IMG/VR virus record: IMGVR_UViG_3300030202_000599
Span: 1-37,286 of that record
Source of the DNA: a virus
Direction: 5' to 3' (one strand)
DNA: 37,286 nucleotides
The position numbers were made by a program, and so were the translations under genes. This document shows positions 29,036-37,217 of the stretch, one piece after another; position 1 is the stretch's first letter, and the number at the start of each line of letters is the position of its first letter. The notes beneath the pieces were generated by a model. The model was not told the origin of the DNA. It saw only the letters and a program-made list of their open reading frames with translations, and searched no databases.

Positions 29036-29917
29036 TTAACTCAGTAAAATGCCCGAAAAAAATGAGTACCGTAAATCACCACCAACAATTGTCGCATGGT
29101 TATCCGTACCCGAATATTGCTGATATTTAACAGTAGCAGTATCATTTGCATCCATATCCGCTATCGCCGTTAAAGAGAAAAAATTATATGGTGGGTCGCT
29201 TGACCATTTTGGAGCCATGATTGATAAGTAGTTTCTATTACTGGTTATCATAGCAAAATAATAATAAGTAGCACCAATATCTATGGAATCAATCCTAGCC
29301 GACCAACGCAACAGGTAATCGCCAGTAATAGGAGCCGTAAATGTGTTTGATGCAAAGTTACTACCTCTATCAATGGTTTCGGTATCAAAAGGGATTTGAG
29401 TTAGAACACTGGTAGAGTTAGACATCGTGTGATGAGCCGAAGGTCCAACTAAAAATCTTGGCTGGCTCCCCATTGTAACACGATTGCTGCTATCAATATT
29501 TATGGCTGTCCCACTTGTGCTTGCGCTCGTAATCCCCGCAGCGCCAGCGCCCGTCCCTGTGACGGATAAATTTCCGCCAATTGTTACATTACCAGAAAAA
29601 GCGCCAGTGGTGGCGGCAAGGGCGGCATTAGCATCATGCTCTAGTCTTGTTGTTGGCTCTGCCAGTCCTCGGTAGACAACGTACACATTGTTCGTCCCAG
29701 AGGATGGAGCCGCATCAAATGTTAGTGTGGTTCCTGTGGCAGTGTAGGACTTCCCAGAACCCGGCTCTTGAGGCACGTTATTCACAAACACGTTCAGGTC
29801 TTCAGACACATTAACCGGACGGTTCAATGTAAAGGCTGTAGTAGACCCGTTCCCACTAAAATACTGGCTAGTGGGAGTTGCTAACTTCTGTGATGGTGGT
29901 GGCCCAAGATATGCCAT
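29036..29917 (-). CDS. Tail fibre-type protein, group B with C1q-like end
   Basis: This 293-aa protein has the group B N-terminal module: QYFSGNGSTTAFTLNRPV, NVFVNNVPQEPG, TLTFDAAPSSGTNNVYVVYRG (abridged). A Gly/Ser/Thr stalk with NVTIGGNLSVTGTG and a C1q-like domain (about 180-293, FTAPITGDYLLRWSARIDS, then YSFFSGILLS) follow. The ATG overlaps the previous stop (TAATG); an upstream frame extension is in another gene. It could be a complete fibre: attachment, stalk and knob. Confidence 0.8.
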   Translation of the reverse strand: MAYLGPPPSQKLATPTSQYFSGNGSTTAFTLNRPVNVSEDLNVFVNNVPQEPGSGKSYTATGTTLTFDAAPSSGTNNVYVVYRGLAEPTTRLEHDANAALAATTGAFSGNVTIGGNLSVTGTGAGAAGITSASTSGTAINIDSSNRVTMGSQPRFLVGPSAHHTMSNSTSVLTQIPFDTETIDRGSNFASNTFTAPITGDYLLRWSARIDSIDIGATYYYFAMITSNRNYLSIMAPKWSSDPPYNFFSLTAIADMDANDTATVKYQQYSGTDNHATIVGGDLRYSFFSGILLS

Positions 29918-30102
29918 TAATCTGCATCCTCTATTGTTAGAGAGCCTTTTGCTACTAGTTTTAATATTTCTGCGTAGTCTTTGTTGGCTTCGTCCATAGG
30001 AATCCAAGACTCAACCCCGTCAATAGTTGCCTTGATAGCAGTGTTTTTATTATCTGGGTTGTTTAGTGGAGCCTTTACATATTTAGCATTTTGTATATTC
30101 AC
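29917..30102 (-). CDS. Small fibre-associated protein (61 aa)
   Basis: This 61-aa protein begins with GTG overlapping the preceding stop (GTGA). It contains the conserved NTAIKATIDGVESWIPMDEA segment and the acidic end KGSLTIEDAD. Very similar small proteins accompany tail fibre genes in many phages. I infer an assembly or capping role. It is one of three small non-fibre genes interspersed in this locus. Confidence 0.75.
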   Translation of the reverse strand: MNIQNAKYVKAPLNNPDNKNTAIKATIDGVESWIPMDEANKDYAEILKLVAKGSLTIEDAD

Positions 30103-31118
30103 AGCTCTGCATCCCCTCTCATACCCTCAATTGGGCTTGTGGTCTCCGATGATTTGTAAATGTACCCGCCACTAGTGTAAATTGGATTAAGGGTCTGACT
30201 ACCAGTGTTAGCATCAGCAGTAAGAGTTGGTTGCGCCCGTTTTTGTTCTGTCCAGAAAAAGTTACCTAAAGAAACCGTTGAATATTTAGTGGGATAAACT
30301 GTTGTGTCTAACAATTCATAGTAGCGTTTGCACTTGCGTAACGTAGTTCCGTAGTCCTCTCTCTCAAACGGCGTGGCCGAAGTGCCAACTTCAACCTGCC
30401 AGCCTGTCAGGTCAAACGTGGCGTTTGCAGTGTTTGCCCAATTTTGTGCATAATCTGGAGCAAGATTACTGTTGCTTAGTGCTTGCCAAGCATCACTTGT
30501 GTGACCTGATGTAGTGTAATCTGTACCAAAGTATGGAACTACATAACAACGTAACCCATAACCGTTATCAGTATTAACCGTAATGTTAGAATTGCCGGGG
30601 ACAGTTACTTCTATTTTTTTCCATGTATCCGCCACCAACGTAAACGCTGAAGTAAATCCTTGCGCCGTACCATCATGTGATTTTAACAGTACATAATAAG
30701 TTCCAGCCAAGCTTGACCTCGCCCAAAAAGACATTGTGACGTATGAACTTGTTGATGTAAACTTCCAACCTGACGTAGCTACGTTTTGTGCTTCAATCTC
30801 TTGGTTTATCTGTAAGTAAGCACTCGTGGCTGATGATGTGCTTGTATTAGCGCACCTCAAGAAATACCTATGACCGTCATCGTATGGGCCACCCGAAGTC
30901 AACGCCTGTTGTGTTTGTGTTACAGAAGCACCGCCAAACTCTGGCTTTGTTCTATCTACAGTTCCATAGCCACTGTTAGTAGCCGAGGTTCCTCTGGCAG
31001 CAATAATCATGCCGCCATTTATTATGAGGTTCCGGCTAGACAAAACTTGGTTAGTGACCTTCGGTACAGTGACTGCTTCGCTTGCAATCTGATTAGTGTC
31101 AATAGTGCCGAGTGCCAT
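30099..31118 (-). CDS. Tail fibre protein with carbohydrate-binding-like domain
   Basis: This 339-aa protein starts with a virion-anchor-like segment (IDTNQIASEAVTVPKVTNQV). It then has the classic fibre motif NLIINGGMIIAARGTS and GTVDRTKPEFGG, a beta-jelly-roll with YVTMSFWARSSLAGTYYVLL and the end motif WQVEVGTSATPFEREDYGTT, then LRKCKRYYE. This layout resembles fibre proteins with a carbohydrate-binding module and suggests glycan receptor binding. The gene overlaps the upstream one by one base (TAATG). It is the largest protein of the fibre locus. Confidence 0.85.
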   Translation of the reverse strand: MALGTIDTNQIASEAVTVPKVTNQVLSSRNLIINGGMIIAARGTSATNSGYGTVDRTKPEFGGASVTQTQQALTSGGPYDDGHRYFLRCANTSTSSATSAYLQINQEIEAQNVATSGWKFTSTSSYVTMSFWARSSLAGTYYVLLKSHDGTAQGFTSAFTLVADTWKKIEVTVPGNSNITVNTDNGYGLRCYVVPYFGTDYTTSGHTSDAWQALSNSNLAPDYAQNWANTANATFDLTGWQVEVGTSATPFEREDYGTTLRKCKRYYELLDTTVYPTKYSTVSLGNFFWTEQKRAQPTLTADANTGSQTLNPIYTSGGYIYKSSETTSPIEGMRGDAEL

Positions 31119-31447
31119 TATGTAATCTCCAGCACAGACACAGTTACATCAGCGGCGCTTGCCTGACTGGCTGTTACTCTTAGAATGTCGGATGCATTCA
31201 TAACAATTTTTTGGTCGCCGCCGACAGCAACCAAACTGCTTCCGACAGGCACTATACCATTCTTCACAATGTGTACGTTATCACCGTCATTGTTTATTAG
31301 CTGAATGTTAACGGTGATAGAGACTGTAAGTATGTTAGCAACATTCAATCCGATTATTGTTGTTTCGGTTGAAGAGGGACAAGTGTAAACATCTGCGTTA
31401 TTTGTCCCTACACCCGTGTCAGTAAATGTCTTAAATGCGTTTGCCAT
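31118..31447 (-). CDS. Small beta-rich fibre-locus protein
   Basis: This 109-aa protein is beta-rich: VYTCPSSTETTIIGLNVANI, VSITVNIQLINNDGDNVHIV (abridged), IVPVGSSLVAVGGDQKIVMN (abridged), then SAADVTVSVLEIT. This pattern is known from small phage proteins of a jelly-roll type, possibly fibre caps or trimerisation domains. AGGATAGG lies ahead of the ATG. No better assignment is possible. Confidence 0.68.
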   Translation of the reverse strand: MANAFKTFTDTGVGTNNADVYTCPSSTETTIIGLNVANILTVSITVNIQLINNDGDNVHIVKNGIVPVGSSLVAVGGDQKIVMNASDILRVTASQASAADVTVSVLEIT

Positions 31448-31451
31448 TTTC

Positions 31452-31823
31452 CTATCCTAGAGCTATCGCAAATGCCAGCGCATTTGGGTCTGTTTCAGTT
31501 ACGTTTTGAAACGATAAAGTGCCAGCGCCGTTTGTTGTCATCACCTGACCATTTGTACCATCTGTGGCAGGTAGAGTAAATGTGACATTAGAAGCCACAG
31601 TTGCTGGCGCTTGCAGTTTAACAGAGTGGCTATCGTCGTCGTCCTGAAACTTCAGAACATCAACGCCGCTTGTCCCGTCGGCAAACTCTTTTAAGTGACT
31701 AGCCAATTCTCTGAAGGCGTCGTTAACCTCAGACGGCATCATGGCCTCGCTTGTGCGCACGTCGCCAATGACAGTGTTATTAGCGGCAGTTGCGTCATAT
31801 TCCGTCAGCTTATCGCGTGCCAT
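31452..31823 (-). CDS. Fibre-attachment-like protein, paralogue group C
   Basis: This 123-aa protein has MARDKLTEYDATAANNTVIG, MPSEVNDAFRELASHLKEFA, GVDVLKFQDDDDSHSVKLQA and FTLPATDGTNGQVMTTNGAG. The same order of motifs occurs in the gene at 32459, so they are clear paralogues. This signature is that of phage proteins that lead into a fibre; here it is short and lacks a long stalk. A strong AGGAGG site precedes the ATG. Confidence 0.78.
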   Translation of the reverse strand: MARDKLTEYDATAANNTVIGDVRTSEAMMPSEVNDAFRELASHLKEFADGTSGVDVLKFQDDDDSHSVKLQAPATVASNVTFTLPATDGTNGQVMTTNGAGTLSFQNVTETDPNALAFAIALG

Positions 31824-31832
31824 AAAAACCTC

Positions 31833-32459
31833 CTATGCGGATGCCCCGTAAAAGTTACTTAAAGATAATGCGCCGTTTGCTGGCACAGACGTGTTTCCGG
31901 CAACGGTTATAGAACTGTTGCTGCTTGTGCTGCCCCCAACGTAAACAGTGATTGCTGCCCAGCCAGAGGACGGACCGCTGCCAACCATTCTTATTACCTG
32001 CCCAGAGCCAAGAGATAGCGTGTTACTTGCCGAGGCTGTTTGATTATAGCCCGGTGATAAAGTGTGCGATCTGACCAGACTGCCGTTGGCGTACATACTA
32101 ACAGTGGCTGACCCAACCCCTTGTATGTAATAGGCGACATAATAATTGTAAGTTCCGGTTTGGTTAACGGTAAAATTTCTATCCATAGTGATTGTGCTAC
32201 CGTTGTCGCCCCAAAGAGCTTGAGTGTAAAGACGCCCAAAAGTATTTATCTGAGGGACATGACCCCCAAACTGAGGAGTTCTCGCTCCCGGTTGAGCGGA
32301 GTTACTGCCGCCAAGGCTGGATGCGGTGACAGCCAGTGAAGCCGTGTTTGGCACAAGCGAGCCGCCGCTGTAAAACTCAGACAGCGAATGGGGCTGAGTG
32401 TCGCTAAACTCTGTGCCTAAGTCGCTTAGGCTTATAGCTCCAGACGCTTGCAGGGTCAT
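31833..32459 (-). CDS. Fibre-type protein with repeated LSxFY motif
   Basis: This 208-aa protein has ISLSDLGTEFSD and SLSEFYSGG near the N-terminus and ALSLSNFYGASA at the end, a repeated L-S-x-F-Y motif around a central beta-sandwich (INTFGRLYTQALWG, TGTYNYYVAYYIQGVG, SMYANGSLVRS). The Gly/Ser-rich C-terminal part resembles fibre tip domains. The start overlaps the upstream stop (TAATG). Confidence 0.72.
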   Translation of the reverse strand: MTLQASGAISLSDLGTEFSDTQPHSLSEFYSGGSLVPNTASLAVTASSLGGSNSAQPGARTPQFGGHVPQINTFGRLYTQALWGDNGSTITMDRNFTVNQTGTYNYYVAYYIQGVGSATVSMYANGSLVRSHTLSPGYNQTASASNTLSLGSGQVIRMVGSGPSSGWAAITVYVGGSTSSNSSITVAGNTSVPANGALSLSNFYGASA

Positions 32460-32926
32460 TAGATAGTTCCATAAGCTGTTACGTTTCCAATTACGGTCAG
32501 GTCACCCGCGCTAGACAACTTCATGGCGTCTGTGCCGCTATATGTGAAAAGCAGATTGTTTGAGCCGTCCATTGTTATTGTCCAGTTGCCAAAGTTAACT
32601 GCGCTGCCCCAGCTTAACACGCCTGCGCCGTTTGTCTGCAAAACCTGATTTGCAGATCCGGCACCGTCGGGCAAGGTCAAGGTGGTGTTTGCAGTAACAG
32701 ACGATGGCGCTTGTATTTTAATAGAATGGCTTTTGTCGTCGTCATGCAAGTTTAGCACGTCAATGCCAGCCGTGCCGTCTGAAAAGTCCTTGAGGTGCGC
32801 CATTTGCTCTCGGATGGCGTTGTTTATGTCACTAGGGACCATCACGCCTTCTGACAGGTTAATGCTGTCTATGTCGGTGTTAGAAGCCGCTGTTGCGCTA
32901 TACTCGGAAATCTGTGTTTTTGGCAT
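32459..32926 (-). CDS. Fibre-attachment-like protein, paralogue group C
   Basis: This 155-aa protein follows the same pattern as the 31452 gene: MPKTQISEYSATAASNTDID, VPSDINNAIREQMAHLKDFS, GIDVLNLHDDDKSHSIKIQA, LTLPDGAGSANQVLQTNGAG. An added C-terminal part (WTITMDGSNNLLFTYSGTDA, LTVIGNVTAYGTI) is typical of phage tail fibre stalks. GGAG lies ahead of the ATG. The pair suggests a duplicated fibre-base module. Confidence 0.8.
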   Translation of the reverse strand: MPKTQISEYSATAASNTDIDSINLSEGVMVPSDINNAIREQMAHLKDFSDGTAGIDVLNLHDDDKSHSIKIQAPSSVTANTTLTLPDGAGSANQVLQTNGAGVLSWGSAVNFGNWTITMDGSNNLLFTYSGTDAMKLSSAGDLTVIGNVTAYGTI

Positions 32927-32965
32927 TCTGTTCTCCGTTAATCCTTAGCTAGTTATAGCATAATT

Positions 32966-34615
32966 CTAGCGCACGCGCACCGCACGACCATCCGGCGTAA
33001 ACGCAATTACTTGATCGACGCCCTGACTGTTTGTGATTGTCTCATACCTAATGCCGTCATCCGCTTGGGCTTGCGGGATCATTGGCCCCACTTGCTGAGA
33101 CAGAAGGCCAGCGGTTGCTGGCGCTCTTAGGGTCTTTGCCACTGCTGGTATGCCTAAGCGTTTTAGTGTAGCTTGACCAAGCCTTGTGGTCGCCCCCCTG
33201 CCAATCATGCCGCCAGCCAGACCCGCTAACGCGCCCTCAGTTGACATTCCAGTGGGCGCACCCATAAGCGCCCCAGCGCCACCATATAACATGGCCCCAG
33301 TCATCGCGCGTCCCGCCGTTCCAGTATCTGGCAGGGACGGCCCAATAATACGCTGCGCCATTTCTATTGGCTTTTGCATACGGCCCTCACCAGCAGCAAG
33401 CCTAGACATGCCCGCAGCCCCAGACTTTCTTTCCTCTGCTCTGACTGCGGCCATAGCTTGAGCTGGTGAAAATTTACCCTCATAGCCTTTTGCTGCGGCA
33501 GTCCTTAAAGGCACAAATTGTGAATATGCCTTGTTTGTTTTTTGCAACAATTCTTTTTTAGCTGGCGAGTATTTTGCTATCAGATCCATCATGCCAATGT
33601 CTAGGTCACTATAGGCATTTGCTATTTTGCTATCAATCGGGTCAGTGCTTTTGCCAAAACGCATAGCCTCTTGGCCCAGTTTAATTTGAATTTCCTGAAT
33701 ATCTTTGCCGGACAACTTTCCGTTTTTGGCTCTTCCAAGGACTTGCTGAATTACCATATTTTCAAAGTCCGCTCCCTTCGCTGCGCCAGCTCCACCCACC
33801 TCTTGTTTGGCGGAGTTCACAATTGTCGATAATTCATCTAACAATTCGTCGGAAATATCTACCTCAACACCTTCTAACGCTTCTTTGTATTTTTTATCAA
33901 AGATGCCCTTGGCCTTGGTAAAAGCTACGCGAGGCTCAGTGTTTTTTGGAATTTCAACACCCAAAGGTTTTAGTGCGCGGTTATACATAAACACGGGAAA
34001 CGCTTTCATGCCGCGCTCTTGCTGGGCGCGAATACCCCCGCCAACAAATGGCATAGAGGTTAAAGCCTCTTCTGCTCGCTTCATACCGGGAAAATATTGC
34101 CCAACAGTTAACGGGATCTTTTTGCCGAGAGCCTTAGCTTGTCGAGAGACAACAGGGGCCAGAGCTTCGCCTCCCATGCCTAACGCGCCACCTATAGCCG
34201 AGCTGACCGGTACATCTTCTATTTCCTCTGCCGCCCCAGCTCCGTAAGCTGCCCCACCAAGTCCAGATTGTTTTATAGCCCCCTTAACACCAAGCCTAGT
34301 AAGCCCAGCCGCTGCGCCGCCCATAGTGGGGATACTGGCGGCTATTTCTGTGCCGTAAGCATCAACAGGAAAGTCAGAACGAAATTTCTCTAAGCCAGCG
34401 CGGATCTTGTCACGTTCTTGCTTGTATGTTTCTTCGCCAATTAAACTACGAACAAAACCTTCAATTTCGTCAGCCGTGCCAAAAGTAATGCCTTGAGCCG
34501 CAGACCGGCCAAGGCCAGCAAAATATTCTGGCGTAAAGCGCTCAGGGGATTGGGGCGGTGGCGACTTCTGAGAAAATGCAGATGCGCCAGCTCCTGATAT
34601 TTTAGTGCTTGCCAT
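32966..34615 (-). CDS. Large ejection/internal virion protein candidate
   Basis: This 549-aa protein has a disordered N-terminus (Pro/Ser-rich), then GITFGTADEIEGFVRSLIGE and a Gly/Ala-rich helical region (about 95-150) with several hydrophobic segments. A charged middle (KAKGIFDKKYKEALEGVEVD) and a Gly/Met-rich C-terminal region (about 430-490, GAMLYGGAGALMGAPTG) follow. Alternating glycine-rich hydrophobic helices are typical of phage proteins injected into the cell envelope. It sits with two other such candidates next to the fibre locus. Confidence 0.72.
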   Translation of the reverse strand: MASTKISGAGASAFSQKSPPPQSPERFTPEYFAGLGRSAAQGITFGTADEIEGFVRSLIGEETYKQERDKIRAGLEKFRSDFPVDAYGTEIAASIPTMGGAAAGLTRLGVKGAIKQSGLGGAAYGAGAAEEIEDVPVSSAIGGALGMGGEALAPVVSRQAKALGKKIPLTVGQYFPGMKRAEEALTSMPFVGGGIRAQQERGMKAFPVFMYNRALKPLGVEIPKNTEPRVAFTKAKGIFDKKYKEALEGVEVDISDELLDELSTIVNSAKQEVGGAGAAKGADFENMVIQQVLGRAKNGKLSGKDIQEIQIKLGQEAMRFGKSTDPIDSKIANAYSDLDIGMMDLIAKYSPAKKELLQKTNKAYSQFVPLRTAAAKGYEGKFSPAQAMAAVRAEERKSGAAGMSRLAAGEGRMQKPIEMAQRIIGPSLPDTGTAGRAMTGAMLYGGAGALMGAPTGMSTEGALAGLAGGMIGRGATTRLGQATLKRLGIPAVAKTLRAPATAGLLSQQVGPMIPQAQADDGIRYETITNSQGVDQVIAFTPDGRAVRVR

Positions 34616-34617
34616 CT

Positions 34618-35772
34618 TTAATCCTTTCTATAGAAGCCGTCGCCAGATACGACAAAATATTCGCCGGATTTTGCTTTAGCCTCTCCCTCTTCTACGCTAT
34701 TTACAAGGTAAGGGCTTTTGATTGATCCGTTTTGCTGGATTTTTGGCCTAAAGTAGTTTTTGTTTAATTCGGCTCTTTTCCCATAACCGGCATATTCGCT
34801 TTCTACTTCTAACTGACTTCCAAGCGAATCTGAATATTTTTCCATAGACGCTTCGCGAATACTATTTCGCACGGATTGCGGCAAAAGCATCTTTCCCTCT
34901 GGACTGTTCGCGTCTTGAAAAAACCCATACCTTGACAACATAACCCTGAAGCTGTCTGGGATGCTGCCCAAATCTCTAACTTGATATTGCTCCCCTTCCC
35001 TAACAACCGAGCCGGGGTCAAGTAGCTTCATGTATGAGAATACAAGGGCAAGGTCTTGCGCTGATGTATTGTCTTCACCAGAAAAGTTTATAACATCTTT
35101 GAAAAACCTTTGAGCTTCTGTAAATGGCTTTGAATAGGTCTCAAAATCTTTACGCAAATCCCTTTCAAGTTTAACTTGGTTGATTTCATTTGCTTTTGCT
35201 TCTTTGCTCTTAACGCCGCTGATCTCGCGCTCTCTTTGATAAAACTGCGCCAGTTGCAAACGACGGGCAAAAGCAGCTTTTTCTGCGGCAGCTTTGCGGG
35301 CGGCTGCGTCTATAGCGGCTTTGTCTGCCTTATCTTTAGCCGTAATATAAGCCTTCATGCCAGCAGTACCCATACGCCCCAAAACCTGACCGAGTGACAC
35401 CGGACGATCTTGGTAGCCCGAAGCCTCAAACCCAGCGGCAGCGGCGTTAAGCATACCCTGAGCGCGTGGCTGCATTAGCTTCTGCTCAAATGTCATGCCT
35501 GCCGGTCCACCCGCCGCTGCTTCAGGGGGCGTCAAGTTGACTTGACCGGCGGCAGGCGTCATGCGCGAAGTTTGAGCTTTTCTTAAAATTTCTTGCATCA
35601 TAGGCGACAGTTTTTGATTTGCGGTTAATGAAGACTGCGGCGGTTTAGCACCGGGCATAAGCGCCATAGGCGGAACCTGTCCATCAGGCAATTGAAATGG
35701 ACGTCTCATTGTTGCGTTTGGCAAAGGCGCTCGGCCTTGCAGCAATCGATTAAATCTGTCGTAAACGCTCAT
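34618..35772 (-). CDS. DNA-ejection/internal virion protein candidate
   Basis: This 384-aa protein has a flexible N-terminal third and a long Ala/Lys/Glu coiled coil (about 145-200, KADKAAIDAAARKAAAEKAA). The conserved block with LALVFSYMKLLDPGSVVREGE (abridged) is characteristic of a phage internal-virion/ejection family. The block SKPFTEAQRFFKDVINFSG precedes it. It likely leaves the head with DNA to form a conduit. The gene abuts its neighbours with no gap larger than 10 bases. Confidence 0.78.
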   Translation of the reverse strand: MSVYDRFNRLLQGRAPLPNATMRRPFQLPDGQVPPMALMPGAKPPQSSLTANQKLSPMMQEILRKAQTSRMTPAAGQVNLTPPEAAAGGPAGMTFEQKLMQPRAQGMLNAAAAGFEASGYQDRPVSLGQVLGRMGTAGMKAYITAKDKADKAAIDAAARKAAAEKAAFARRLQLAQFYQREREISGVKSKEAKANEINQVKLERDLRKDFETYSKPFTEAQRFFKDVINFSGEDNTSAQDLALVFSYMKLLDPGSVVREGEQYQVRDLGSIPDSFRVMLSRYGFFQDANSPEGKMLLPQSVRNSIREASMEKYSDSLGSQLEVESEYAGYGKRAELNKNYFRPKIQQNGSIKSPYLVNSVEEGEAKAKSGEYFVVSGDGFYRKD

Positions 35773-35781
35773 GCTCTACCC

Positions 35782-36531
35782 CTAACCTAAAAGACCCGCT
35801 AACGCGCCAAGGCCCGCGCCCATACCGCCACCCATGCCCGGTATCATTCCAGCAAGTTGCGCCCCACCTAATGCGCCACTGAGAACATTTCCGGCCTGAT
35901 TGCGAAAGACAGGTCTGGTGCTTTGCCCACCGACAGTACCGCCCTTAACGGTTGCCATGTAATTAGCCAGAGCAAGTTGAGGCTGTTCTTGCTCAAAATT
36001 AAAACGGTCAATGTCAGCTTGAAGCTCTGCCTGAGACTGTGCCTCTCGCGCACCGCCCACACCGGCCAAAGTATTAAGGTCAGCAAAACCAAACTCGCGA
36101 GCCGCAGGAGCTTGCGCAATGGCGTCTTGTTGTGCTTGGTATGCCATAGGGGCCAAGGCTGCGGCAACAGCGCCCTGCTGGTATCCTGAGCCATATCTGC
36201 CCGCCTTTGCAGCTTGAGCCTCTACAGCCTCAATTGCAGGTCTAAACGCAGCTTGTTGGAGTGGGTTCGTCCCCATAAGGTTCTGCATAACCGCGTTTTG
36301 CACTGCGGGTATGAACGGGCTGCCGTCTATTGCCCTTTGACGAGTAGCAGAAAGAGCCATTTCACTTTCTGGGCTAAACCCTACAGTCGTTTGACCGGGG
36401 TAATAAGACGGTTGATTACCGTAAAGGTTTTTTGCTTCAGATAGGCCATACTCCAAAAACGGTTGCGCGTATGCCGGTGCGCTAGTCGTTTGGGTAATGT
36501 TTCTAGTGTTTCCGCCGCCGCCTTTACTCAT
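35782..36531 (-). CDS. Glycine-rich ejection protein candidate
   Basis: This 249-aa protein has an N-terminal Gly/Thr-rich segment, LEYGLSEAKNLYG, then a long Ala/Gln-rich helical region (about 85-200). Its last 31 residues are almost only Gly, Ala, Leu and Met (GALGGAQLAGMIPGMGGGMG and following), a probable membrane-interacting tail. The composition resembles P22 gp7-type pilot proteins. It is co-transcribed with two other candidates (34618 and 32966), suggesting a three-protein ejectosome. Confidence 0.75.
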   Translation of the reverse strand: MSKGGGGNTRNITQTTSAPAYAQPFLEYGLSEAKNLYGNQPSYYPGQTTVGFSPESEMALSATRQRAIDGSPFIPAVQNAVMQNLMGTNPLQQAAFRPAIEAVEAQAAKAGRYGSGYQQGAVAAALAPMAYQAQQDAIAQAPAAREFGFADLNTLAGVGGAREAQSQAELQADIDRFNFEQEQPQLALANYMATVKGGTVGGQSTRPVFRNQAGNVLSGALGGAQLAGMIPGMGGGMGAGLGALAGLLG

Positions 36532-36928
36532 CTCTCAATTCCTTTGTTAAAACCACCGACGATGCGGTGTAATCTTTAAGCTGGCGCTTCCAGCCCATCC
36601 TGCCGTTAATCTCCATTGCGTCGCACCCAAGGCTCTTAGCCCAAATCGCAATAGACTTTTCAGCCTCAATTAACTCGTTTAGTTCTCCACCAGCTAACCA
36701 TATTCGACAAACCGACCGCTGGGGATAATCCACTATCTCGGTTATAATACACGATTTTTCTAAAGGATGTAACTGGGCATCCCCAAGAGCCACCGCGCCA
36801 AAAACATCTTCCATAGAATGCGTACCGCCGGAGTACGCCAAAGCCTCACTAATCCATTTGTGGCACCTCTGCCACTGTTCTGACAATCTGTCCTCAGCCG
36901 ACAATAAAGTAGGCGACGTCAACGTCAT
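36524..36928 (-). CDS. GNAT-like or virion-associated protein, tentative
   Basis: This 134-aa protein has EQWQRCHKWISEALAYSGGT, an EKSCIITEIVDYP segment and a C-terminal pattern IWAKSLGCDAMEINGRMGWK, then DYTASSVVLTKEL. The LGC-x(4)-INGRMGW motif resembles small phage proteins with an acetyltransferase-like fold found near internal virion genes. A TTG at 36949 would give seven more residues, but the ATG at 36928 is a better start. No acetyl-CoA-binding loop is clear, so activity is uncertain. Confidence 0.6.
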   Translation of the reverse strand: MTLTSPTLLSAEDRLSEQWQRCHKWISEALAYSGGTHSMEDVFGAVALGDAQLHPLEKSCIITEIVDYPQRSVCRIWLAGGELNELIEAEKSIAIWAKSLGCDAMEINGRMGWKRQLKDYTASSVVLTKELRDE

Positions 36929-37217
36929 GCCCGTGGTTCCCGTGTTCAATTATCATTGTGCCATCAGTGCTAGTGCTTTTTACAAAAGGGTTGCTATGCT
37001 CAAGCGTCTCGTTAAACCCCGTAAAAAAAACAATGCTCTCGACGCTGTACCTTGGGTCACTAACAGTAGTACTAGTTGTGCCATTTCCAAGCGTGGTGTA
37101 CCCAATGCTGTTCAAGCCGCCATCAACAGTTCTATTTAAAACCTCAGCCACCTCTCTTGTCGTTGCGGTAATTGGATTTAAAATGCGAAAGTTAGCTTTT
37201 CTCTGTGCAGTTGTCAT
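36894..37217 (-). CDS. Small virion-region protein spanning the closure junction
   Basis: This 107-aa protein starts MTTAQRKANFRILNPITATT and is beta-rich (SIGYTTLGNGTTSTTVSDPR, then DVAYFIVG). The ATG at 37217 corresponds to position 10 of the window after closure, where it overlaps the stop of the hub-like gene (ATGA). It is the next gene of the same operon. Function unknown. The synonymous change at the repeat end lies in its third codon. Confidence 0.68.
   Translation of the reverse strand: MTTAQRKANFRILNPITATTREVAEVLNRTVDGGLNSIGYTTLGNGTTSTTVSDPRYSVESIVFFTGFNETLEHSNPFVKSTSTDGTMIIEHGNHGHDVDVAYFIVG

Noticed and set aside
25094-32926. Diversity-generating retroelement acting on the fibre genes
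   Set aside because: I see no reverse transcriptase gene in any strand and no template/variable repeat pair. Fibre diversity is better explained by duplication and exchange.
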